From assembly GCA_016875755.1 (NCBI GenBank), contig VGOX01000138.1:1-6379 (forward strand): a stretch of 6,379 nt of DNA, written 5' to 3'. The translations under genes and the position numbers were made by a program. Origin of the DNA: Chloroflexota bacterium. Its GTDB lineage: Bacteria; Chloroflexota; Anaerolineae; Anaerolineales; Villigracilaceae. A model generated the notes under the pieces. It saw nothing but the letters and a program-made list of their open reading frames with translations. It ran no database searches and had not been told where the DNA came from. Of this stretch, positions 1-6,153 are shown piece by piece (position 1 is the stretch's first letter; every line of letters starts with the position of its first letter).

Positions 1-226
1 ACGTTTACTCCCCAAGTCCTTGATTGCATTGGGCTTCGCTGCTTGTTGCCAACTCGCCCGACTTGGATAGCCTCTTACGTGCTTCGTATTCCTCAAACCG
101 CAGTTTTGCTTCCGGCTTCCTCCAGACCCTGCCTCGCGACAACGCCCTTGCCTTCCGCTAATGGTTGGTGCAATCAACCTCCATAAGGGTCTTTCACCCT
201 CTAGCCAACGCCCATGCTGGGCGCAC
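1..226 (-). mobile_element. Group IIC (bacterial class C) intron, 5' part of the ribozyme
   Basis: Read on the minus strand from 226 downwards, this is the start of a group II intron. It begins GTGCG, the group II 5' splice-site consensus. A short hairpin follows at once (CGCCC / GGGCG with loop AGCAT, 210-224), then an AGGGT-GAAAG-ACCCT hairpin (186-200) and a GGTTG / CAACC hairpin (163-179). The GGAAGC...GGCAA-like and GAGGAA.ACGAA blocks match, from memory, domain I of class C introns such as that of Oceanobacillus iheyensis. A candidate EBS1 loop, AACAA (43-47), is perfectly complementary to the last five exon bases, TTGTT (227-231). The exon is an intrinsic terminator, the preferred target of class C introns. 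Domains II-VI and any reverse transcriptase would lie beyond position 1, so whether the intron is complete or active cannot be judged. No protein-coding gene is supported here. Confidence 0.87.
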
Positions 227-259
227 AACAAAACCGCCCCCCGCTGCGCGGGAGGCGGT
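227..259 (-). terminator. Intrinsic terminator of the SWIM gene, target of the group IIC intron
   Basis: On the minus strand a 12-bp GC-rich stem (arms 248-259 and 233-244, one G-T wobble) closes a 3-nt loop and is followed by TTTGTT. It starts 16 nt after the TAA of the SWIM zinc-finger gene. The run of T ends exactly where the intron's GTGCG begins, so the terminator stem and most of its T tract are kept intact and serve as the intron's 5' exon. Confidence 0.88.
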
Positions 260-275
260 CTATCGTATTCAATTG

Positions 276-521
276 TTAGGATGTTTCCACTGTTTCGGCG
301 ATCATATTCTTGAGTAGGATCTCAAGTGCCATCGAATGTCCGCAGCGGCTATGGGTCAGGAAAAATTCACAATCACAGGTAAAAACACCGTTATTGTAGG
401 TAACATGGTGATCGTTATTGTCACCATGAAAGGACAGGTCAAATTGATTGAAGCGAAAGCGCTTGCGATCCTCCGCGTAGCGTTTTGCTTTTTCGAGCTT
501 GCCGATCAGTCCGTAGTCCAT
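276..521 (-). CDS. Small SWIM zinc-finger protein
   Basis: An 81-residue protein with a C-terminal SWIM-type zinc-binding motif: C49-x-C51, eight residues, C60-x-H62 (CxC...CxH). The motif is followed by a short helix (MALEILLKNM) and preceded by a basic, aromatic-rich segment containing YAEDRKRFRF. SWIM domains are known to bind zinc and take part in nucleic-acid or protein contacts. Stand-alone proteins this short have no assigned role, so none is claimed. I chose the ATG at 519-521 because an AGGAG site (531-535) sits 9 nt upstream. The longer reading frame to an ATG at 608 would run through a terminator hairpin (556-582) and has no conserved look. The gene is monocistronic: it has its own promoter (646-674), a structured leader and a terminator (227-259). 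It is likely cytosolic, with no signal peptide or membrane segment. Confidence 0.85.
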   Translation of the reverse strand: MDYGLIGKLEKAKRYAEDRKRFRFNQFDLSFHGDNNDHHVTYNNGVFTCDCEFFLTHSRCGHSMALEILLKNMIAETVETS

Positions 522-530
522 GGCATAAGT

Positions 531-535
531 CTCCT
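531..535 (-). promoter_or_regulatory. Ribosome binding site deciding the SWIM start
   Basis: AGGAG on the minus strand, 9 nt before the ATG at 519-521. It lies downstream of the leader hairpin and supports the short 81-residue form over the 110-residue reading frame that begins at 608. Confidence 0.8.
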
Positions 536-549
536 TTTGGTTTGAATAT

Positions 550-582
550 AAAAAAAGACACGCGGTTATATTCCGCGTGTCT
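550..582 (-). terminator. Terminator-like hairpin in the SWIM leader (possible attenuator)
   Basis: On the minus strand a perfect 10-bp stem, AGACACGCGG / CCGCGTGTCT (573-582 and 556-565) with loop AATATAA, is followed by seven T (550-556). It lies between a strong promoter (646-674) and the SWIM ribosome binding site, not at the end of a gene. As drawn it would stop transcription before the SWIM gene, so expression would depend on read-through or antitermination. Its arms share AGACACG / CGTGTCT with the hairpin at 1190-1231. Confidence 0.75.
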
Positions 583-629
583 GGTTTAACTACTGTGGGT
601 ATCTCCATAAAAGATGCTCATAACGGCGT
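560..629 (-). promoter_or_regulatory. Candidate antiterminator pairing in the SWIM leader
   Basis: On the minus strand ACGCCGTTAT (620-629) can pair with ATAACCGCGT (560-569) at nine of ten positions, with one C-C mismatch and a possible extra G-T pair. The second segment comprises part of the loop and of the 3' arm of the terminator hairpin, so the two folds exclude each other. The first segment overlaps the leader-peptide start codon, so a ribosome starting there would favour the terminator. This rests on complementarity seen by eye only. Confidence 0.4.
586..621 (-). CDS. Possible 11-residue leader peptide upstream of SWIM
   Basis: A short minus-strand frame, MSIFYGDTHSS, begins at the ATG 619-621 and ends at TAA 586-588. 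A GAGGTG Shine-Dalgarno-like site lies about 8 nt before the ATG. The stop falls 3 nt before the terminator-like hairpin at 556-582, and the frame starts roughly 20 nt after the predicted transcription start. This is the layout of a leader peptide in a translation-coupled attenuator. It has no run of a single amino acid, so classical amino-acid-starvation attenuation is not indicated. A frame this short can arise by chance; the position and Shine-Dalgarno site are the only support. Confidence 0.4.
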   Translation of the reverse strand: MSIFYGDTHSS

Positions 630-645
630 CACCTCGTATGCAATG

Positions 646-674
646 AGTATAGTACCGTTCAAAGTGCGAGTCAA
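646..674 (-). promoter_or_regulatory. Sigma70-type promoter of the SWIM gene
   Basis: On the minus strand a TTGACT -35 box (669-674) and a TATACT -10 box (646-651) are separated by exactly 17 bp. Transcription would begin near 639, giving a leader of about 118 nt that holds the candidate leader peptide and hairpin before the SWIM start codon. Confidence 0.8.
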
Positions 675-686
675 TGACAAATGTCA
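675..686. promoter_or_regulatory. Perfect dyad next to the -35 box, candidate operator
   Basis: TGACA-AA-TGTCA (TGACATTTGTCA on the minus strand) is a perfect 12-bp palindrome directly adjoining the upstream edge of the -35 hexamer at 669-674. The position suits a dimeric regulator, either an activator touching RNA polymerase or a repressor. No regulator gene is visible in the window and the cognate family is unknown. Confidence 0.45.
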
Positions 687-779
687 GATTATTATGAAAT
701 CGTATGGTATCTGTAGGGATGACATTATCCTGTACTCATAAATCTGACTACGCGCATCATATCCAGCCGACAATTGCTT

Positions 780-1178
780 CTATTTAATGAACTTTTTCCC
801 CGCCAAAACACTGACCAGCGTCACAGACGCGCATAAGACTGTCCCCCATGTCATATCCACCACGGTCATGAGCAGGGGCCAGTCTTGTAAGGTGGCGTGA
901 TTGGTCAGGTCGTACGTGGCATAAGTGATAAATCCATACAGTGCGCCGCGCAGGGCAGCCTGCTTAAGCGAGCCTCCGCGCATGGCGGGTTCGATCACGA
1001 AGAAGACCATCCCGAAAATATAGATCAAATAAAATGCCGCCACCGCAGAGAAGTTGGCATTCTCCGCCATGAGATGCCCGATCTGCGAGCGATAAAATGC
1101 TGGCGCGATCAGCCCCAGCCAAAGCGAGTCGATGCCGAGGAAGGCGAGGAATGTAATGATATAGAGTTTGAGGGTCAT
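780..1178 (-). CDS. DUF2177 family integral membrane protein
   Basis: A 132-residue protein with about four hydrophobic helices (near residues 4-26, 43-63, 74-94 and 104-126). It carries the family's recognisable blocks: the acidic D17-SLWLG in helix 1, FYR (28-30), the TYATYDLTN block (85-93) followed by ATL, WP (100-101), and VVDMTWG (106-112). This matches the DUF2177 membrane family, whose function is unknown. Its conserved polar residues inside membrane segments hint at a transport or small-molecule role, which is inference only. The start is set by AGGAG (1184-1188), 5 nt before the ATG. It follows the GH13 gene on the same strand with a 56-nt gap that contains a strong terminator hairpin, and I see no separate promoter in the gap. 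Expression may therefore depend on read-through. The length is normal for the family and nothing looks broken. Confidence 0.88.
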   Translation of the reverse strand: MTLKLYIITFLAFLGIDSLWLGLIAPAFYRSQIGHLMAENANFSAVAAFYLIYIFGMVFFVIEPAMRGGSLKQAALRGALYGFITYATYDLTNHATLQDWPLLMTVVDMTWGTVLCASVTLVSVLAGKKFIK

Positions 1179-1189
1179 GAGTTCTCCTG

Positions 1190-1231
1190 AAAAAAGACAC
1201 GGTCAGAGACTTTCTCTCTGACCGTGTCTTT
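1190..1231 (-). terminator. Terminator hairpin between the GH13 and DUF2177 genes
   Basis: Arms 1195-1208 and 1216-1229 form a perfect 14-bp stem (AGACACGGTCAGAG / CTCTGACCGTGTCT), extendable by two A-T pairs, with a 7-nt loop. On the minus strand it is followed by six T (1190-1195). It begins 3 nt after the GH13 stop codon, and its T run ends 1 nt before the DUF2177 Shine-Dalgarno site, so it occupies almost the whole intercistronic gap. Confidence 0.85.
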
Positions 1232-1234
1232 ACT

Positions 1235-4201
1235 TTACTTGCTCTTCTTCTTGCTCACTGTTTTCTTCACCGACGGTTTCACCACTCTCTTTTTAGTCGC
1301 GGGCTTTTTATCAGGTATAGTTTTCTTCTTTGAGGCTGCCGTCTTTTTGGACGTGCTGACCGTCTTTGTCTTTTTCTCTTTTACAGCGGAGGATGCGGGC
1401 TTTGCTTTTGCCTTGGTCGGCTTTTTTGCAGCCGCCTTTGGCGCGGACATTTTCTTTACCGCCTTGGGTGCAGCCGCAGTCTTTTTCTTCACTACGGCTT
1501 TCTTTGTCGATTTTGCCTTGACAGCCGCCTTTTTCACTGCAGGCTTGCGGACAGCGCGTTTCTTTTTGGCGGGCTGTTCTTCCACCACGGGTTCTTCCAC
1601 AGCGAACAACTTCTTCCACTCTGCCTGAAGGGACGGCACACCTGCGCCATTCAAGCCATCGTGGATGGTTTTCCATTCTGCCTCGTACACAAAACGGAAG
1701 TCCATAAAGGCGTGACACTGGTAGGCACCGAGTTCCACGTACATGCCTTTTTCCCAGATCTCGGCACACGAGCGGATGTATTCCAACTGCGTGGCGTAAT
1801 CTTTGAATATCACATAGCCGACCTTCGGCAAGCCGATGCCTTCAGCAAGATCTCGTTGTATAAATTTACCAGAGCCTTTTTCTAATGCGGCGCTGGAGGT
1901 TTTGATCCAGCCTTTGGTGTCTGCAAAAACATTATGGTAGATGACCAGTCCGCGCTCATCGTTGAGGCGGTTGGAATAGGCGAAGACGTTCTCGTCCACG
2001 CCGCCGCTGACGTGATAAAAATCGAAGAGTAGGAAATTCTCCACGTCGGCAAACAGGCTGCGGCGGTGAAGAAGCGGGAAGATACGCCAGTCATGGGCTT
2101 GCATAAGCCCTTCATCGGGTGTCTCCTCCCATTTCGGGCGGCGGAATTCCATCCCGTATTTTTCAGAGAAGCCTTCGACCTGTCCGTGACCGAACATGGG
2201 CAAGCCAGGCAGGGTGGAAAGCACGGTGCAGATGCCGAAATATTTATCGCCCTTGCCGAATTGCTCGACGGCGGTTTTCTCGTCGGGGTTGTTCATGAAG
2301 TTGACGTAACGCTTGAGAATTTGCGGGTCGAACTCAAGCGTGTTCTTGATAGCCATGCGATACTTGGCGTTGTCTTCGTCGCGCAGCATGTGCATGAACG
2401 CGGAGTTATAGACGCGGTGCATGCCCAGTGTGCGGACAAAATAACCTTCCATCATCCAGAAGGCTTCGGCAAGCAGAAGCGTATCAGGCACTTCGGCGGC
2501 AACGCGGTCCACTACTTCACGCCAAAACTCAACGGGAATTTTTTCATCGAATTCGGCCTTGGTCATGCCAAATTGTGAACGCGATGGAATTGCTCCGCCC
2601 GCGCCAGGTTCAGGAAACCACAGACGTTGGATGTGTTTCTTGGCAAGCGTCATCGCTGCATCAAAACGGATGACGGGGAAGTTGCGTGCCACATGCAAAA
2701 TGACTTGAATGACCGCTTCACGCACTACAGGGTTGCTGTAATCAAGTTGGGCGGTATCGTTCCACGGGAAGGAGGTGCCGTCATTGCCGTGATAGATGTA
2801 GCGTAAATCACCTGTTTGCAGGTCGCGGCGTTGAAAGACGACAGCGGCATCAGTTTTGTCGTAGTAATGATCTTCGAGATAAATGCCGACACGCAGATCA
2901 TCCGCGAGATTTTCAGAGCGGAAGGAATACGAGGGATACGGCGAAAATGGCAAAGAAAGGAACCAATCGGGGTGTTCGCTCACCCATTGCGAATCGATGC
3001 CCATGTGATTGGGAACCATATCTGCAGAGAGACGAATGCCGCGCTGCCATGCGCGTGCGCGGAGGTTTTCCAATGCATTCCAACTGCCAAGGTCATTGGC
3101 GATGTCATAAGAGTGCAGCGAGTACGCGGACGCAACCGCATCCTCCTGCCCCATGCGTTGTTTGATGCGCTGCGAAGCGCGGCTGCGCTCCCAAAGACCA
3201 ATGAGCCACAAGCCTGTAAAACCGCGCGCGGCGAGCAAATCCAATTCTTCATCGGGAATTTCGTTGAGATTTTTGATCTCGCGTTGATATTTTTTCGAAA
3301 GCTGGTCGAGCCAGACGTAGGTGTTCTTTGCCATGAGCACGAGGCGCGGCATCCAATCCTGATCGGGACTGTAGCGTTCGTATTCAGCATAATCGTAGCC
3401 CGTGAAGGTTGGAACGGGGATATCCTGATTGAAAGTATCGATCGGTCCCTGCTTGCGGATGTACTCCTCGCGTAAATAATCCACGCCGCGCAAAATACGG
3501 GTGGAAAATTCTTCGCCGAGCAGGTAGCCCCATTTTTCAAGGACGAATTTCAACTGTCCTTCCAACGAATCGGGCGAGGCTTTGATGGGCGCAGTGAGAA
3601 TATCTGTGATCGTCTCGCCAGAACCAGATGGTCCGCCTTCCAGACCAGGCTGTTTGGATAGGAAGCCCACCAGATGGGTAACGAATTCTTTATATGCCGA
3701 CCCGCTCATGGTCGTGTCATCGAACAGGTCTTTGTAACGGCTGGCGGCTGGGTTTTTGTTGGCGTTATCGATCAGGATCATTTCGTCCACGGCGGCGGCG
3801 CGCAAGCCCCTGCCAAGATCGCCAAAGCCTGGTGATTTCGTCGCAAGGTAGGCGCTAGCAGTCACCTCCCCGCGAAAGACGGAAAGCGGAGGGAATTCCT
3901 CGGTGAATCTGGTCAGGGTGAGGTCATACTTCGAACCGAGGTTCGATTGCAGCATTCCCATGGCGCGCCCCATCATGCCTGTGTAACGGCTATAAAAATG
4001 CTTGAGGAGGATGTGGTACGCCTCATCAAGCAGGGATAATGCATATATATCAGTGGCAGGTACGGGGTCGCCGCGAAGCGCTGTTATTTGCGCCGCAAAT
4101 GTCCGTGCAGACGCCAAATCTGAAAAAACGACATGCCCGTCGGGGCGAAAAAAATCCTGCGAAAAATTATATTTGAGTCGGGAGGCGCGGGAGGTCAACA
4201 T
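1235..4201 (-). CDS. GH13 alpha-amylase-family protein with lysine-rich histone-H1-like tail
   Basis: A 988-residue cytosolic protein with no signal peptide. Residues 1 to about 290 form a mainly helical domain I do not recognise. A GH13 (beta/alpha)8 catalytic domain follows from about 290 to 690. Visible catalytic motifs are region I DMVPNH (394-399), region II IRFDAAMT with nucleophile D514, region III LLLAEAF with acid/base E579, and region IV NNPDE with D640. All three catalytic carboxylates are present, so a retaining alpha-glucan hydrolase or transglycosylase activity is likely. Region IV has P instead of the usual H before the Asp, as in GlgE-type maltosyltransferases (NTPD), and region II has its histidine at 523 rather than four residues after D514. 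The substrate cannot be assigned. Residues 700-870 form a C-terminal domain. A short acidic stretch (869-876) and then about 112 residues with 42 Lys and only two acidic residues (877-988) complete the protein. There is no clear Shine-Dalgarno site before the ATG, so the mRNA may be leaderless. Confidence 0.88.
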   Translation of the reverse strand: MLTSRASRLKYNFSQDFFRPDGHVVFSDLASARTFAAQITALRGDPVPATDIYALSLLDEAYHILLKHFYSRYTGMMGRAMGMLQSNLGSKYDLTLTRFTEEFPPLSVFRGEVTASAYLATKSPGFGDLGRGLRAAAVDEMILIDNANKNPAASRYKDLFDDTTMSGSAYKEFVTHLVGFLSKQPGLEGGPSGSGETITDILTAPIKASPDSLEGQLKFVLEKWGYLLGEEFSTRILRGVDYLREEYIRKQGPIDTFNQDIPVPTFTGYDYAEYERYSPDQDWMPRLVLMAKNTYVWLDQLSKKYQREIKNLNEIPDEELDLLAARGFTGLWLIGLWERSRASQRIKQRMGQEDAVASAYSLHSYDIANDLGSWNALENLRARAWQRGIRLSADMVPNHMGIDSQWVSEHPDWFLSLPFSPYPSYSFRSENLADDLRVGIYLEDHYYDKTDAAVVFQRRDLQTGDLRYIYHGNDGTSFPWNDTAQLDYSNPVVREAVIQVILHVARNFPVIRFDAAMTLAKKHIQRLWFPEPGAGGAIPSRSQFGMTKAEFDEKIPVEFWREVVDRVAAEVPDTLLLAEAFWMMEGYFVRTLGMHRVYNSAFMHMLRDEDNAKYRMAIKNTLEFDPQILKRYVNFMNNPDEKTAVEQFGKGDKYFGICTVLSTLPGLPMFGHGQVEGFSEKYGMEFRRPKWEETPDEGLMQAHDWRIFPLLHRRSLFADVENFLLFDFYHVSGGVDENVFAYSNRLNDERGLVIYHNVFADTKGWIKTSSAALEKGSGKFIQRDLAEGIGLPKVGYVIFKDYATQLEYIRSCAEIWEKGMYVELGAYQCHAFMDFRFVYEAEWKTIHDGLNGAGVPSLQAEWKKLFAVEEPVVEEQPAKKKRAVRKPAVKKAAVKAKSTKKAVVKKKTAAAPKAVKKMSAPKAAAKKPTKAKAKPASSAVKEKKTKTVSTSKKTAASKKKTIPDKKPATKKRVVKPSVKKTVSKKKSK

Positions 4202-4254
4202 ACATTAATGATAACCGATATGGACAATTTCGGAGTAAAATTTCAGGCACATCC
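4202..4254. promoter_or_regulatory. Divergent promoter region between GH13 and histidine kinase genes
   Basis: Only 53 bp separate the two start codons, so both promoters must lie here or inside the coding regions. On the minus strand a TATCAT -10-like box (4208-4213) ends 6 nt before the GH13 ATG, which would give a leaderless message. The best -35-like match (TTTACT, 4234-4239) is 20 bp away, which is too far to be convincing. On the plus strand TAAAAT (4236-4241) could be a -10 box for the kinase, without a good -35. A weak CCGA-N11-TCGG dyad (4215-4233) lies in the centre. Confidence 0.4.
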
Positions 4255-6153
4255 ATGGACACATCGCTCATCCAATTCATTATTCTATTGTTGCTCGGCG
4301 CACTCTATCTGCCGGTCATTTTCTTTTCAATTCAACGACGGGATGAAGGCCACACCGCTGCAACCTGGTTGATCATCCTATATTCCCTTTTGGCAATGGT
4401 GGTCAATGTAACGGAAGCGGTCTGGCAGACATCGGAGAATGCGGGTGCGCTTCAAGAGATGCAAATGTACACGGCATTGACCCTTGCCGCGTTGTTGATG
4501 ATCGCCTTGCAGTTATTCTTGAAGCGCGAGAGTTGGTGGGTATGGGGCGCTTTGTGGGCGGTCTGGATTATTGGGCTTTCACTACTGGTCACCAATTCAC
4601 TCGACCTGCCAGAGATGGTTTGGACGAATGGGGAATTCGCGCTCTTTCGCAACCGACTCAGCCCGGAATGGGCAACCCTGGGATGGTTGATCCTTGCAAT
4701 TGGTTTTATTTTGACTCTCGCAAACGCCAGCCGACATTCGCGCCAACCGTTATTACGCAACCGCCTGAATTACTGGTGGGCACCGATCACCTTCATGCTG
4801 GTCAATGATTTTTTGTTGTTCGCAGGAATTTCTCTGTACGGCCAGCCGTTCCGCTTTCTAACTGCCGTCACCGCAGCCTATGTGATTGGCACGCATCACG
4901 TCCCTGATCTGCGAAACATCCTGCGCCGCGGCTTGATCTATATTTCCGTCATCCTTGCCGTGGTCGGTTTCTATGTGGCAGGATTTTTACTCCTGCAAAC
5001 CTTGTTCGGCAGAAACCCAAACTTCAATCCGCTTCTTGCGGGGGCATTCATCTCCCTGTTATTGGCGATCTTGTTCACACCGCTGGCTGGCTTGATCTCG
5101 CGCACCATCAACAAATGGATGGGCGGCGACCAATACGATGCCAGCCTGACCCTGCATCGCTACAGCGAAAGCATCAGCAACATCCTCGACATGGACCGTC
5201 TCGCCAGCATCGCTGTCGGCATCATGCTCGAAGCCATGCAGATCGAACGCGGTTTCCTATTTTTGGTGGATGCCGAACGTCAGGCAGATGGAAGCAAACG
5301 CTACAAGGTCCGCTCGGCACGCAGCCCCGAAGAAAGACAAATGATCGCTGTGGAATTGGAAGAGAACGGAGTGCTCGCCTCGTATTTTATGCGGGAACAA
5401 CGTCCGCTTCTTCATTATGACCTGGACCTGCTCCCCACCTTCCGGGCAGCTTCTCCCTTTGAGCGGGATTGGTTCAACCAACTCCGCGCGGAAGTATATA
5501 TTCCCATCTTCGCAAAAAAACAGTGGATCGGCTTGCTGGCATTCGGACCAAAATTAAGCGGCAACCGCTACAGCAACACAGATCTCTCGGTATTGAGCGC
5601 TCACGCCAACCAAACCGCCGTCGCTTTGGAGAATGCGCGGTTGGTCGATAATCTCATGCGTTTGAATCAGGAAATGCGTCAGGCACGCCGCGCATTGGAA
5701 AAGAACAATCAGGAACTGGAACGGATCGACCGCGCCAAGTCCGATTTCATCAGCATTGCTTCGCACGAACTCCGCACACCGCTCACTGTCATCAAAGGCT
5801 ATGCCGAGATGTTGATGGATGACCAAAAACTGGATACAAACTTGAAGGGGATGATGAAACGCATCCATGAGGGAACGATGCGCCTGCATGAGGTCATGGA
5901 CTCGATGTTCGACATCGCCCAGATCGATGCGCGTTCGCTCAAGCCGCACCTGCAAGCCGCGGAATTGGGGCATGTCCTTCAGGAAGTGTGCCTGGATCAG
6001 TCCAGCACGGTCAAAGAGCGGGAACAATTCCTACACGTTGAACTTCCCTCCCTGCCGCATGTCAAAGCAGACCTTCATTTATTGAGGAAGTTATTTCATC
6101 ATATTGTGCGTAATGCGGTTAAGTTCACCCCAAACAACGTATCCTCTCAATAA
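4255..6153 (+). CDS. Membrane sensor histidine kinase (multi-TM, GAF, HisKA), truncated in the ATPase domain
   Basis: The 632-residue product starts with an N-terminal sensor of about eight hydrophobic segments (near 5-25, 36-54, 72-88, 97-113, 142-157, 173-195, 226-250 and 260-284). A GAF domain (about 305-460, beginning LDMDRLASIA and ending in a QTAVALENARL helix) and a coiled coil (465-495) follow. The dimerisation/phosphoacceptor domain has the H-box SHELRTPL with H504. The ATPase domain begins, and its N-box is visible (HHIVRNAVKFTPN, N620), but the frame then reads five foreign residues and stops. The G1, F and G2 boxes are missing, so ATP binding and autophosphorylation should be lost. 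The break coincides with the left end of an insertion sequence, making this a disrupted gene whose 3' part may lie beyond the window. The ligand is unknown. The start at 4255 has only a weak AGG site 7 nt upstream, but the first TM helix begins right after it. Confidence 0.88.
   Translation: MDTSLIQFIILLLLGALYLPVIFFSIQRRDEGHTAATWLIILYSLLAMVVNVTEAVWQTSENAGALQEMQMYTALTLAALLMIALQLFLKRESWWVWGALWAVWIIGLSLLVTNSLDLPEMVWTNGEFALFRNRLSPEWATLGWLILAIGFILTLANASRHSRQPLLRNRLNYWWAPITFMLVNDFLLFAGISLYGQPFRFLTAVTAAYVIGTHHVPDLRNILRRGLIYISVILAVVGFYVAGFLLLQTLFGRNPNFNPLLAGAFISLLLAILFTPLAGLISRTINKWMGGDQYDASLTLHRYSESISNILDMDRLASIAVGIMLEAMQIERGFLFLVDAERQADGSKRYKVRSARSPEERQMIAVELEENGVLASYFMREQRPLLHYDLDLLPTFRAASPFERDWFNQLRAEVYIPIFAKKQWIGLLAFGPKLSGNRYSNTDLSVLSAHANQTAVALENARLVDNLMRLNQEMRQARRALEKNNQELERIDRAKSDFISIASHELRTPLTVIKGYAEMLMDDQKLDTNLKGMMKRIHEGTMRLHEVMDSMFDIAQIDARSLKPHLQAAELGHVLQEVCLDQSSTVKEREQFLHVELPSLPHVKADLHLLRKLFHHIVRNAVKFTPNNVSSQ

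Noticed and set aside
186..224. Short hairpins near the left end considered as an attC site or a REP element
   Set aside because: Their order, the GTGCG start and the terminator exon fit group II intron domain I better, and no integron or REP signature is present.
522..608. N-terminal extension of the SWIM protein to the ATG at 608
   Set aside because: The extension reads through the terminator hairpin at 556-582, has no good Shine-Dalgarno site of its own at the right spacing, and the ATG at 519-521 has AGGAG 9 nt upstream.
683..748. Inverted repeat GTCAGATT / AATCTGAC with a 50-nt spacer
   Set aside because: The arms are only 8 bp, the spacer is long and unstructured, and there is no T run. 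It could be chance in an AT-rich intergenic region.
1224..1628. Plus-strand Phe/Ala-rich open frame that looks like a membrane protein
   Set aside because: It is the antisense of the lysine-rich GH13 tail: AAG/AAA codons read as CTT/TTT on the other strand. It is a composition shadow.
2066..3475. Long plus-strand frames inside the GH13 gene
   Set aside because: They lie opposite conserved GH13 motifs, show no recognisable domain and no ribosome binding site. They are shadow frames.
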